Shown here piece by piece: positions 1 to 12,520 of a stretch of 64,000 bases of DNA. The stretch is from Chaenocephalus aceratus. Lineage: Eukaryota > Chordata > Actinopteri > Perciformes > Channichthyidae. A program made the translations under genes and the position numbers. The first letter of the stretch is position 1, and each line of letters opens with the position of its first letter. Location: the NCBI GenBank assembly GCA_023974075.1, contig CM043788.1:17383928-17447927 (forward strand), in the 5' to 3' direction. The notes beneath the pieces are model-generated. The model was not told the DNA's origin. It worked only from the letters and a program-made list of their open reading frames with translations, and did not search any database.

Positions 1-130
1 CGCACATGTGTAGGCATTATGTAGCTGCTCATGGGAATTCACTGCACTGTGACGTTCAGAGATCCTCTTGTGTGAGGAAATACCTCAGACACAGAGCAAG
101 ACAAGGCAGACATGCTGGACAAGCCACAAT

Positions 131-145
131 GAGAGTGTGTGTGTG

Positions 146-177
<32 letters not shown>

Positions 178-200
178 TGCGTACGTGCGTGCGTGCGTGA
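131..200. repeat. GT/GC-rich dinucleotide microsatellite
   Basis: A run of GT repeats grades into GTGC repeats. Open reading frames here in both directions (poly Cys/Val, poly His/Thr) are only translations of the repeat. Confidence 0.95.
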
Positions 201-3200
201 CAAAAATAGGAATGTGTGCATTTGTTGTAGCCTTTTCTCTCATTTTCTAACTCTCAGAACGCACAGTGTAACGCAGAGAGCTTGGTGAGAAGTTAAACAA
301 ATATATCTGTCTTGTTTACTCCATTTAGATCATCCATCTATCCATTAGCCATGTGACTGATAAGTGATGACTACTACATGTGAATAGTCCCCTATTTTAG
401 TCTCACAAAAGTAGGCTATCGGGCCGTGGTCCGGGGAAGTTAGTACCTGGGATCTCAGTTCTGATCACACTGCAAAGTCTGACATTCCCAATCAAACAAG
501 GTAGATGTTAAAAGGCACCAAAATGTGTCTATTTAGCTGCTGCAAAAAAAGAGAAAAAATGAATTGTGAACTGTTTTAAAGGGTGTAATTCCATGTCCTG
601 ATCAAAACAAAGATGGTGGCTAACTCCTTGCTTGTTTGTCCAACAAAAATAAATTAAAGGGACATTGATTTGGACAATATAATAACGCTTTTTAAATCAT
701 CTCCAGCTTTTATATTAGTAGGAAAGAAAAATTGGTGGTGCAGCAGACATATCATTTTCTATCCAGTTAGTACAAAGAGTTTTTAAGGATTTTAGCAATT
801 TATTTAGTGTTTTTAAAAAGGACCTTGTGGGTTTTTTCACAGATGGTCAGGGATTTATCTCTCAGACAAATGGATGCGCTGCTTTGTGCCGTGTTTGCAG
901 TGAGATTTCATCAGAGACAAAACAGAGGAGGGATAGACAATAATGATAGAGGTATGCACTAAGAAAGGTCTGATGTTATTGACTGCAACACACCCTTATT
1001 ATTAGAATAGAAAGCTGCTTCAGATGGGCGTGACCATGCCAAAGATTTTTTGAGACAATAATGAATGAATCTGTCTGTCACTTTTACAAGCCGCAGAACT
1101 GGTCTGACGCTCACATACCATCAAACCTGGAGGATGCAGAAAACAATCAAAAACTTGACGCCCAGAACCAGTTTACACTTAATTTGATGCAGTTGTAAAT
1201 CATGAGCTTTAAAATTAAAAGCTCCATTTGCTCTGAGATTGAAGCAGAAAATGAGCCAGATAAAACTTGCATGTAACACCAGCAAATTAGCAACATCTTT
1301 ACACTTTAGCTACCCCTTTTCAAGTACACACAGACATAAGATCCATCTGAATATCTCAGTCTCAAAAAAAAACTGTTAATATTCTAATATTTGTTTTTGA
1401 GAAACAACCATTTTACTGAAAATAGGATATTTCAAAATCAGTAAACTGAGACGTGATCACTATGGTGATCAACAGTTTGGCACTCAAATGAACGTTGGAT
1501 GAATTACTCAACCGTCTTGTGAAATAATGTACTCCTGCTGGGAGAGCTGGTAACTCTAGCTGTTCGCAGCCAGAGCAAGATTCCATTGTGATACGTCATG
1601 ATGTGTTCATGCTCTATTCAGTCACAAAGATTATTGGGCAAAGATAAATAATAACATATCATGATGTGCTTAAAATGTAATCTTGTATTCAAGTGTTGTT
1701 TTGTCTAAGAAAACTTAAAATAAATACAGTTGTTTCAATATGATTTTTTTCAAAACATTAGTTTTTAGAGAAGGTATGTTTCTGAAAACCATGATATGAT
1801 ACAATCAAAAATACTTTTGTGATAAATACATGCTTTCTTGTCCACTTGGGCAGCAGATTTTGCATTGTGTTGTGTGGTCAGTCGGTCAGTCTGAGTAAAC
1901 AACAGGTGGGTTTCCAGCAGAGAGCCTGAGCAGCTTCCTCTCTTTGTGAGAGCAGTGGACTCAGATCTACAATGTGTGTGTGGGGGGATCCACAGAGTCC
2001 TCCCAGCCCCTCTGAATATCTGAGGGATGGTGTAATGGCAGCTGGAGTGACACAGCAGGAAGAACTGACAGCAAAAACAGCCAATCTCTACAACTGTTAC
2101 AGCCATTTTATCTAACTGGGAACAAACCGTCTCGCATTTTAATTAAACATATAAAGATCTTTCTGATGGCATATACTGCCTGAAAACATTATGTTACGCT
2201 ACACTGAGCTAAGTCTCATTTCACTCCACTAAAGAATCACCTCCATCAGACTCAAACAACAGCTCAGCAAAGGAACATCTGGAAATGACTCGATGTACTG
2301 TAATTACTTGTGTAAAAAGTCTCCCGTGTAGTTTTGGACCTCTAGTAGTGTTATGTAGCTGTTTTAATAGCTTATGTACAACCACAAGGATGCGCATCCC
2401 TGCCAATATTTCACAGCACAGGTGGCAGTGACATGTCAAGAAACACAACAATGCAACATAGAAAGAGAAGAAGAAGATTGAAAGATAAACATGGATGCAA
2501 ACAATACTGGATTTAAAATACTTAGTTAAAAGAGCTTCAGCGATGATTTTAAGCAATACACACATGTTTTGGTGGGGAAGACTGAATGTAAACAACATTT
2601 GTCATCTTTAAAATCTTTAACTAATCCTAGCGTTGATAGTATAATTGTGAAGTGTTTTTTGTTGGTAATGAGTGTTACACAGAACAATTTTTATCATTCA
2701 CGTTGATATAGTTAGTCCACTCTTTAGAACATGTCAACCCTTCTGTCTCCAGAATGTAAAAATAACTACAACTTAGTTGGATCTTCATCATTAGCTGATG
2801 GCTTCATAGGGAAGAAGACGTGGGTTGAACAGGAAGAGGGGGCATCTAAACATTTATTTAATAATGACGATAATCTTGCCAAAAACTAAATTCTACAAAA
2901 CTACATTTGAACACATCATGATAACTTAAAAAATGTACCTTTGAACAATTATGTTCAAAGGTACATTTATGTATGTATCAATTATGTATGTTAACCTCTC
3001 TGAAATTAAGCTGTTGGCAACCCCAATTTAGCCAAGCAGGAATGTCGGCGCCCACCAGCCGTTAACAGCTAACAGCTAAAGCTAAGAATCTTTTCTCCAG
3101 ACGATTCTAACACAGATGTGTTGTTCTATTCAATCTGCGCAGCATTCATAAGCTGTATGGTAAACATTGGTTCCAGGGTACTGTGATCATTTTTAATCAT

Positions 3201-3817
3201 CGGGTACTCAAGTTTCACAAGGATTCGTCACAGCCCTGACAGTAAACAAACTTGAAATGTGTTTAACGTATTACAAGAGACCCCTGTTAAAATGAACTAA
3301 CATGTAAGGCTAAGAAACCTTTTAGCCGATTTCAACACAGATTTGTTGTTCAAGTCAACCTGCGCATCATAGATTAGCTGCAACATAAACAGATGCTCCA
3401 CAGTACGGTGGTCGTTTTTAGTCATACCGTTACTCGAGTTCACAAGTATTCGTCACAGCCCTAACAGTAAACAAACTGAGAATGCATTTAACATATAACA
3501 AAAAGAAATTAGCAGCATCGACTGATGCTGGAGCTAATTGGCATTCTAGTCAAGACCATCTGTGAACCAGAACCAGCTTCAGACCAGGCTTATACCCATC
3601 CCGTCCATACATATCAGTCACTGAGTGGATACTGAAACATCTCAAACTGTTGAGTAATGCAGACTCCACCGCAGAGCAGATGTTGAACCAGCATCTCCGT
3701 TTGGTGAAATATGTGAAGATAAACATGTCACCATGCTGCCAGATGTAGTAAACGTCACCACTATACATCGATGCCAATGGTTTGGTGTGTTGTTTAGAGT
3801 CTCAGAGTTAAACTATG
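201..3817. other. niban1 intron 1, unassigned DNA
   Basis: AT-rich non-coding DNA. I see no exon with plausible splice sites and no long reading frame. Around 3000-3500 there are two diverged copies of a block (near 3080-3260 and 3310-3500, both containing the CGTCACAGCCCT string and AGTAAACAAACT), so a local duplication of roughly 240 bp is likely. By position it belongs to intron 1 of the minus-strand niban1 gene. Confidence 0.6.
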
Positions 3818-3825
3818 CCTTACAC

Positions 3826-4388
3826 CAGGGGTGTCAAACTCAAATACACAGTGGGCCAACATTTAAAAATCGGTACTAGTCGAGGGCCGGACTGGTTCAA
3901 TGTTTATTGCAAAACTTATTGAAATGAACTTATTGCACATATTAAACCTGGAACTAACAAAGCTTAAATGATTGCCTATAAAAACAACATTAAACATTAA
4001 ACAATCAGTTGCATTCATTTCTTATGGCTCCATCTGCAGCTTAATTTCTATTACAACAGCTTCAACAAAACAATTTCCCTCAAAGAAAAAAAACAAACAT
4101 GCCCTGTTGTCTCAAGAAAAAAAGTGCAGAAGGAAACATCCATTGAAACTCAGTGTGCTGCTCTGTGATGCTAGTTCAAGCCAGAGACTTGGCATCTCAT
4201 CTTGGGTGCAAGTTCATCAATGCTTGGGCTCAGGCTCTGAGCTGAGGAAACCCTCAGGATTGAGTGAAGGTGTGCGTGCTATATACCGGCGGGCCAGATC
4301 TAATAGTAATTAAAAATTATCCTACGGGCCGAAATGAAATCCACCAAGGGCCTGATATGGCCCCCGGGCCTTGAGTTTGACACATGTG
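3826..4388. mobile_element. hAT-type MITE with 8-bp target-site duplication
   Basis: The left end reads CAGGGGTGTCAAACTC and the right end is its imperfect complement (GAGTTTGACACATGTG). The flanking 8 bases are identical on both sides (CCTTACAC at 3818-3825 and 4389-4396), the hallmark of hAT insertion. The interior has no transposase, so this is a non-autonomous copy. The CAGGGGTGTCAAACTC terminus is common in fish genomes. Confidence 0.93.
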
Positions 4389-4396
4389 CCTTACAC

Positions 4397-7300
4397 AGCC
4401 TGTTGCTGTTGACAGTTTTTACTGTGGAAAATATCCCCTTGCAAATCCATGACGTCCAACAGACACATGTTGAAGCAATTAGTGAAATATGCCCTCCACA
4501 AGCTCATTATCAAATATTTAAACTAGGAGTTGATTTCATTTTAAGCACAGTTCTGTATCTGCAGATAGGGCTTCCCTTTCTCCTTAGAATTGTTCTGAAA
4601 CAAAATCAGAGACAACCCTGATTTACTGTAGCTAGAGTGTTTGGAAGAAATCTGAAATGTTTTCCATCACAGCAACCATTGAGTGGTGCGACTGTGATTA
4701 GGCAAATCCTTAAAGCGAACCTACACCGATAGATGTTAAGAAAATAATAATAGTGACATATCCTCGTGCATTTGAATGTTCAGTAATAAAGCTAAAAAGA
4801 AAGTTGTATAGACTAAAATACAATTGGCCTACAACTTCATGAATGTTTGTAAGTCAAACTAAATAAAATGGATAAATCTCACTTTTCAAGGGCCCTGTAA
4901 AGATGTAGGCTTTTTTCTCTGTTTACTGCTATTGAATAAAACAGTGTTCCAGTGATGACGTATGTTTGGGGGCTGACCTGGAAGTTAGCATCACAAGGGC
5001 TACCTCAACACAAATAAGTGGGATATTTCGGAATATTGCAGAAAATAAGCTTTGTTGCCAACACACATTGATGATACTTACATATTTGGTTCAGCTTGAT
5101 AATCTCCACATAAGTCACCACTTGGTGACTTTTTAAACGTTAATGCAATCGCAAGAGATAAAAAGCTTATGTTAGACTATAACCGCTAAGCTAAAGGCGG
5201 TTAATGTTTGGTTTGATAACGTTTAGCAATTCAATTAGCAACCACCATTTCATAAATGTTATGATTTTTTAGGCAAACACGTTAAAAAGAAACCAGAAGA
5301 GGTCAAATGCTAACTCATTTCCAGGTTTTAGGATCCATTCCTGCAATACTTTATATGGAGCTATCCATAAAATACATTATGTCACTTTTCAGGGTTTTAA
5401 GTCAATGCAATGATAAAGGGATGCCTTAAGGAAAAAGATTGGGAACAACTGGTTGAGGCCATCTGCATGGTGACGAAATGTTGTCAGTCATAGTTGGAAA
5501 CCAAAGAAAAGTTACATTCTACAGCACGGCTCACAAAGAGGACCAATGTGTGGAATCTGCCTCCACCCAAACTGGACTGCAGTCAACTCATGAATCACAT
5601 GTTAACCTCATCCAAACCAGCCTGCTCAACAAGAACCAGACCAACCCAGTAAACTACCAACAGACATTCAGCAAACTCTCCAGCACACACCCACTCCACC
5701 CTGCACCCTGCACACACACATTTAGCTGTTGAAAGAGAGGAAGGTTTTCCCCACAAGAAATGGAAGCACAGTGACACTGCTTTTTGGGTTAGCTCTCAAA
5801 TAAAGAGCCTTACAAGAAAATCTGACAAGACAAACATCAAGGTCCTCACAGAGTAAGTGAGCAGCTTCTAAAATAGAAAACCTCACCCAAAGGACCCCAT
5901 TAAACCACAGTCTGGTTTCCTCCAACCTTGATTACATACGGCATTTTGTTCACCAGCGGGCAGAGTGAGGGCTGATTACAGCAAAGTCTGAAAAACACAT
6001 TTAGAAGATTTTCTAGTTCACAGGATCAATATTTTCACTTCTCCATTTTCAACATATGATCCTCCTTCTCTGTAACTATGGCAACAGCAGCGGCAATCGG
6101 TGTCAACATCAACAACAGACATGGGGGCGTTTTCACAGACGATTCTTTATCTTTTCTTAGTACTACAATAATATCTAAAAATGGACACCAGATGATTCTG
6201 TGTTTAAAAAAAACATTGTTGCAGTTTTGGCCTTTGTTCTCTTTTCAACTTTTTCTCTGCTTTCTCTGACTTTTCACCTTTATTTTGTTGGTTTACAAAA
6301 GCGTGGTTTTACTAAGCATTGCCCATGTCTGTTGTTCAAGTGACCCAAGAAGCCGAAATGGCTTCGATTCTGCACACCTGGTTTCTAGACCTGTGAATGA
6401 AGCACTAGAACTTTCTGATCACAGTCATCAACATGAAGCTGATACAAGTCCTGATGTTCAATATCCAACTTTAACAGCATAGTTGATATTGTATAAGGTA
6501 GTACAGTACATTTACAAGTGCAGAGAAGCAGACAGGAGTACCAGCATGGAAGCTAATGGACTGCTTTGAACGGGGGCGACAGTAAATGGATTTTAGCCAC
6601 CTGTCAAAAGGTCCATCAAAACCAGTTTAAGTGTGAGCCATATTTAAAATATTTTCCCAGCTTAACCTTGGTGTCGGACAACTACAACAGTGAACTGAAG
6701 CCATTATCCATTTTCTCTTTAAAAGGCACCGACAGTAATTTGGTGTATAATATTTGTCTTATGCTGCCTCAAGGTTATTATACAAATAGTGTTTGGCATG
6801 CAACCAGTTTGAACCCAGAGGAGTGCCAGACTAAATTGAAAAGAACAGTACGTTTGCAGTCAGTTTTTTTAGCTTATGCTAGTTTTTGGGTTGGTTAGTT
6901 TGAGCTATTGTGTGACTTTGATGCATCTGAAATGACCACACCATTACACAAACACTGCCGTAGAAACTACCATAAACACTACGTAAAAACTAACATTTAA
7001 ATTAGTGTTTTTGTGAAGGGAGTCTGGTATTCCTGTTTGTCCAAGCCGACAGCTATCTACTGTAGTTAATACACTGATAAATAAACCTTATACAACCCCT
7101 CTTCAAACAATCCTACCTGTCCCATTAAAGTGACTTCAGCCTGATGCAGACTGTTGGATGAAACTGATGATGACCAAACTAACTTTAGTCAGACGTCTGA
7201 CCTGCATTGCTCTCACTCTGGATGTTTTCTTTTTCGTTATGTCTAGCGGGGATTAGAGCTGCTCTGATTGTTTCACAAAGAGAAGCAACAATTGAATCAT

Positions 7301-7439
7301 TAATCAATCAACAAGCTCATGGTCAGTAGCTACTGTCAGGAGCTACTGCTACTGACCATGCTACAGATGTTAGTGCACAATCTACAGCTCCTCTACCACA
7401 ACCATCAGCAACAAGTGGACATGGAGAACTACATGAACT
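4397..7439. other. niban1 intron 1, unassigned DNA
   Basis: No gene recognised. The short reading frames here (for example 6566-6898) lack splice-site context and do not resemble a protein I know. A local inverted repeat lies at about 7318-7362, where GGTCAGTAGC is followed by its complement about 25 bases on. Confidence 0.5.
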
Positions 7440-7660
7440 AAATGTTGCTAAATCCACCGCGGAGAATAAACAGAAGGGCAACCATGGCAACCATGCTCGG
7501 GGGCCTTCTTCGCTGCTTTTGTTGTATTTTGTGGCAGAAGTGCAGCGCCACTTACAGGCCCGGCATATGTACTACAGCCTCTCGTGTGAACGGAAGACTT
7601 TTTTGATATCGTATTCGGTTCGTTTGCGTTTCGTATGCGATTGCATGTAAATGGGGTCTT
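7440..7660. mobile_element. Partial relative of the MITE at 8042-8810
   Basis: About 200 bp (from AAATCCACCGCGGAGAATAA to the TTTCGTATGCGATTGC stretch) closely match the right half of the MITE at 8042-8810. Both share the CCACTTACAGGCCCGGCATA string. The left half and left terminus are absent, so this is a truncated copy. Confidence 0.75.
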
Positions 7661-8041
7661 AGTCTTGTTATCAGCCCAGATAAGGATCTAAATGGTCAGC
7701 TCATTCCTTCAATGTCTGGCCTCTCAAATTCTCAAATGTGAAGAACTGCTGCCTCTTTCTTCTCTTGCATTTTGAGAATATAACATCTCTGGGTTTTGGA
7801 GGATTTGCTGGACAACATAAGACATTGTGATGTTTTATAGACTAATCAATACAGGACAAAATGACAAACAGATTTATAGATAATTATAAAAATAATTTGA
7901 AGCAGCCCTCATCCATCTATGAAACATGAGCATGCCTCCAGTAAGCTGGTGATCTGAGGACTGTGTTCTCCTATTTCTGTTATGCCAACATGCTCAGTGG
8001 AAAACTGAGCAACAACTCTGCAAATGTATTTTGTTACTAAG

Positions 8042-8810
8042 GCTGCAGCCACACGGAGACGATACGGGTCGTATCCACTACAGTTCTCTATCATATAGAG
8101 TGGTTCTGCCACACGATAACGGGTCCCAAGGTGGGTAGATCTGCAGACGCAGCGCTCTGTGATTACGCCCCAAAACGATCATTTCCTTATAACGAAAATA
8201 CTGACGGGCTGTCAGGAGAGGGGGAAGAAAAGAGAGACTCTGTATATTATTCTTAATTTATTATATAGAGTCGTTATTTATTTGTTTTAAAGCTCAATAA
8301 ATAACAAAGAAGACCTTTTATAATTTTGTCCAGAAGATTTAAACTTTAACGGACATGTTGACCGGCGGAAAAAAATTATAAACGGAAACTCTGCCGCATG
8401 GTTCCCTCGTCCCTTGGAAGAGGCGGAGAGGTGGGTGTTTTTCATCTCCTGGTGGACTACCGGAGAGATTTACAGCAGGAGCACACGCTTACCTCGGGAG
8501 GGAGAAAAAGAGCCAGAGCCCTGGCCCCTGCCTCTCCCCACCTCTGCTGCTAAATCCACCGCGGAGAATAAACGAAAGGGCAACCATGGCAACCATGCAT
8601 GCTCGTGAAGTCTTCTTCGCTGCTTTTGGTGTATTTTGTGGCGGAAGTACAGTGCCACTTACAGGCCCGGCATATGTACTACAGCGTCTCCAGCGGGTCG
8701 AGCGGTCTCGTGTGGACGGACACGTTTCTGGTGCCGATTGCGTGTGGACGGAAGACTTTTTTGATATCGAATTTGGTTCGTTTTCGTTACCGTCTCTGTG
8801 TGGCTAGGGT
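8042..8810. mobile_element. MITE with GCCACACGGAGACG-type terminal inverted repeats
   Basis: The left end GCTGCAGCCACACGGAGACG and the complement of the right end (ACCCTAGCCACACAGAGACG) align over 20 bases with six differences, mostly at the outer five positions. The flanks CTAAG at 8037-8041 and 8811-8815 are a possible 5-bp duplication. The superfamily is not certain. The interior carries ATACTGACGGGCTGTCAGGA, also found in the unrelated TTAA-site MITE at 24994-25395. Confidence 0.7.
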
Positions 8811-8815
8811 CTAAG

Positions 8816-9886
8816 TTTCTGTTAGTTGACATAAGACGGAGAGAAATTACTCCTCAATTATACTTTTGTGTGACAGCCACCCGTACAAACAGTTTCACAA
8901 ACTTGGAAAATGCAACTAAAAGCGTTTATGGCCACATGGGATTACACTTGGTGGCACTAATTAAAATATACCTGGCCTAGCTCCTCCACTAAAGTTGCAA
9001 CATTTTCAGGCATTTATCTTTGAGAAAATCAGATTTCTGGCACTGGAATAATGATCATAATACACAACATGCACAGACTGGGGCCAGACCTGTCCTGTTG
9101 CAATGGTGGATTCTCAGCTAACAGGTTATCATTAGGGCTGCAATAGTTTTCATTTTCCATTATCTGCTGATTATCTTCCAGATTCATCTATTCATTGTTT
9201 GGTCAGAAAATAGAAAAATGCTTCAAAGTCCACTGTGTTGTCCTCAAATGTGATGTTAACACCTGTGTCCACAGGTGGGGAGACCGTAGCAGAAGCACCT
9301 TTTGTCCTCTGCCAGGGACACACCCAGCATGAGGAAACAAAAGGGGCCAACAGGTATTGGCACTTTCTCCCAGCTCACTTTTCTCCCCTGCAGGACTGGA
9401 AAGGCAGGAGTGACCTGATCAGTGACCTGATCAGCCCCGCAGATAGCAGAGCCGAAAACACTGGCAGCAGAATTCAACCTCCTCCCTGAGGTTATTATCT
9501 GTCAGAAAAAAATACTGCTTGGGGAAATGTTGATGCGCAAGTAAAGCAGAGACACAGGTACCACATAAGATATTCAGATCTCTGGAAACAAGTTGGGGGG
9601 GGGAGTTGTTTGTCTCTACAGAAACTGTCAGATGAGTGATTTGAATGAAACATTCCGAGCAAGAAATTCACAGATTCCTCTAAAGCAGATTAACCACACA
9701 TCCTTGACTGATTTAGTGATGTCCTCGTATCACTAACATCTTAAGCTCCGAAACAGCACAGAAAGAAATAACGGGAAGTTTTCTGAAGAAAAAGATCAAT
9801 CCAAAAGAGCAGATTTGTGTTAAAGGAAACGCGGCGAGAGCGCGGTGCGTAATCTCCACGTCGCTCCAATTTTATCATTATGTTAC
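8816..9886. other. niban1 intron 1, proximal part
   Basis: Non-coding DNA immediately downstream of the niban1 exon 1 donor. The frames at 9235-9489 have no splice signals in register. There is a short direct repeat AGTGACCTGATC at 9410-9432. Nothing else recognised. Confidence 0.5.
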
Positions 9887-9941
9887 CTTTGATGTAGTTG
9901 GATTTGGTCTCATCCAGCAGACTGGACGCGGAGATCCCCAT
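9887..9941 (-). CDS. niban1: niban1 (FAM129A) coding exon 1, partial gene
   Basis: On the minus strand an ATG at 9941-9939 opens MGISASSLLDETKSNYIK and runs into a good donor (AAAG|GTAAC, intron from 9886) after 55 nt, phase 1. This matches the conserved N-terminus of vertebrate Niban1, which starts MGGSASSQLDEGKCAYIRG in human and breaks at the same place. Niban proteins are cytoplasmic PH-domain proteins of stress and survival signalling. Gly2 followed by Ser6 fits the N-myristoylation consensus, as known for the family. No exon 2 is visible in 1-9886, so intron 1 is at least 9.9 kb and the remainder lies outside the window to the left. The neighbour trmt1l on the same strand supports the call, because the two genes are also close together in mammals. 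Confidence 0.85.
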
Positions 9942-10102
9942 GGTGCTGCTGCGGGGAGAGGATCCACAGGTAAGGTTCAGTCCTCAGGTACAAGCTCCGA
10001 CACATCGATCTGCAGCGGCAGCGAGGAGGGAGGGAGGAGGGAGGGAGGAAACGCCCTCCTCCTCCTCCTCTCCTCCTCCCGAGCACCGTGTCATTCAGTG
10101 AC
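9942..10102 (-). promoter_or_regulatory. niban1: niban1 5' UTR and GC-rich promoter
   Basis: The sequence upstream of the niban1 ATG is GC-rich. It includes a purine run on the plus strand (GAGGAGGGAGGGAGGAGGG, about 10021-10050), which is a pyrimidine tract on the sense strand, followed by a CCTCCTCCTCC tract. No TATA box is obvious. A CpG-island-type promoter is inferred from composition; the transcription start is not determined. Confidence 0.5.
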
Positions 10103-10665
10103 GTTTAGCCAGAAAGCCAACTCACCTTTTTTTTGTTCACCTCTGGAAAACACCCATGATGCCCTGGGGGGGTTGAATCAGGTGCATTGATTACTTATTG
10201 AACAGCAATCGACATATTTAAATGTAATTTAGATCAAATCATTCCATTACAATTATTAATTAATACTGTCGGATAGGTGATTATTTAATTTTCTCAAATA
10301 ATTTACAGTTGTGAAAAATAACTAAGTACATTAGTCGTGTAGTAGCCTACTTAAGTACACATTTGAGAGACTTGCATATTACCATTTTATATACTTTCTA
10401 ATTCAACTCCATAGGACATATTTATTTAAGTCACTCTGCATATCCTAATTAATGATACAAACAATAAATCAACTAATATGATGTATTATTTCAGGTTAAG
10501 CTACACAGCATCACAGATTATAAAAACAAAACAAAAACTCCACCTTTGACTGCGGCATCATAAAAGTGGATTTGTAATTAAAAACTAATTTTTCAGTGCT
10601 TTTGCACAAACCTGAGTTATTCTGAAGTGAATACCAAACGAACTAAGGGATTCAACAAAGAATAA
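10103..10665. other. Intergenic DNA upstream of niban1
   Basis: AT-rich, with no gene, no clear repeat terminus and no long reading frame. I see nothing specific in it. Confidence 0.5.
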
Positions 10666-11872
10666 AGAGTTTCTTCTCAATTCTTAAATTTCCCCTCCTC
10701 GACTCCCCTCCTCGATTCCCCTCCTCGAGACTTAGTCCCGCCCACAGGAGATGCGAGTGGAGGACCGAGGAGGGGAACCGAGGAGAGAGGAGGGGAAGCA
10801 GCAGACGTTTAAAGAAGTGAGAACTCCTCTCCTCTGAGAGGTCATATTAAAGCGACGTCCGTTCATTATTACGTGGCAACAGCTGCATCAGCTGTGGAGT
10901 GTTTTGTCATATTTTATAATCTCTGTTAGATCAGCTGAACATTGTTCCCCCACATATTTACTTTGAATTCATTGAGAGTGCGGTATAATGAGACAATAAC
11001 AGGCTACAGATGCGGGGACACACACACACAAATATATTTATATAAATATATGCAATTTAAAGTATGAGAGCACTCTCATAATAACACAATCAGAGACTGG
11101 ATATATCCCTCCTCCCTCTCTCTGGTCGCTGAAATGGGGAATTGAAATTACGGGCCAAAAGTTGTATTTGCAAGTATTAAAAGTAAGCAGAGGACACCAA
11201 ACCAACTGAAACCTGTCTGTCCGCCGCATCTGCGCACTGTACCACACACACACACACCTACACACTGTACCACACACACCTACAGCTCCTAAAGCATAAT
11301 CAGGCTACAGCCGTTGTGTATTTTATTATGTCAAGCACTAAATGGTTTTGGAAAAATATCGACTCTTTGTCTGTAGATATCTATTAAACTAAAGCAAATA
11401 AAGAGAGTAGGCCTGTTATACTGAGTGATATTTATTGTACACACTGCTCTGCTTTCTGCAGGACCTCACAGCTGTTCTCACTGGAAACATCGCGTTGCGA
11501 TGAGAGCAGTTTCTAAAATAATATCCAGGGGATGCATGCAGAGCTGTCATTGGCTGAGATAAGTCCGGCCGTGCGTCACGCCTCCACCGTTCCCGGAAAT
11601 GCATCCGCGGAGGAACCATCAGTGTATCCTCGGTTATAGCCAGGGGCGGCGCCAGGGGGTATCTAGGAGTTGCTATAGCAACTCCAACAATTAGCCTAGC
11701 AACGGCTTAGCAACCCCATTGTTTTGATATGAAAATGTATCATATTTATACACATTCTCGCAGCCCGCGAGAATGTGTATAAATATGATACATTTTCGCG
11801 GGATCTATCAGGGGCGGGTCGTTGTAATTTACTGCGTGAACTGTTACTTGGCTAATTCTCAGTAGATCGAAA

Positions 11873-12196
11873 ATGGAAACATTTCTCACAGTCACAAGTC
11901 AGCGTAAACGACCGCGTTCTCCAACGGAGCCGGTCCAGCCGGACAACCCTGCTATCCACAAGGATCCCGATGTGCACTATGAAAACCGGGAGGATTGGGA
12001 CCACGAAGAACAGGTGCCCCCGCCAACTGACCCGCTGCACCCGCAGCAGCAGGACCAGCTAGCTGCTACCACGAGCTGCAGTGGAACTAGCGATGCTCCT
12101 CTCCGCACCGTGATGATCCACTGCCCTCATTTCCTCCACCCTGCTCTCTGTAGAGCTCCACTCCAGAATATACAAATTCTGCTAATTTGTCAGTGA
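11873..12196 (+). pseudogene. Putative N-terminal remnant of a hAT transposase
   Basis: A 107-residue frame starts METFLTVTSQRKRPRSP about 230 bp inside the hAT terminus. It has a basic stretch (QRKRPRSP) followed by a Pro/Gln/Asp-rich region. Short, basic, low-complexity N-termini of this kind precede the zinc finger in hAT transposases of the ZMYM-like group. No zinc finger or catalytic domain follows before the inner MITE. Assigning it to a transposase rests on position and general resemblance only. Confidence 0.4.
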
Positions 12197-12363
12197 TTCT
12201 CAGACACAGCGTCTCACCCTTTGAGCATCTCGGCAGAAATGAGCAGTCGCTCCTCTCAGTTACAAATTGTCATTTTAAATGAATCAAGAATGTGTTGTAT
12301 TTTCCGACATGGCGCATTATTCGAGGCGTGCTGACAGTGAGATCTAACACGGGGAATTGTGAA

Positions 12364-12433
12364 TGAGGAGGAGGAGGAGGAGGAGGAGGAGGAGGAGGAG
12401 GAGGAGGAGGAGGAGGAGGAGGAGGAGGAGGAG
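12364..12433. repeat. GGA trinucleotide microsatellite
   Basis: About 23 consecutive GAG/GGA triplets. The poly-Glu reading frame across it is a by-product of the repeat. Confidence 0.97.
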
Positions 12434-12520
12434 AGTCACAGAATGAGGCCAGAGAGGAGGAAAAGTGCGTTATTTAGGCAATGTTGTTGGTGGGAGTTAG
12501 GGAGAGACCGCCCCTTCCAG

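Noticed and set aside
6..250. Overlapping frames over the GT/GC microsatellite on both strands
   Set aside because: They are translations of a dinucleotide repeat with no splice or promoter context.
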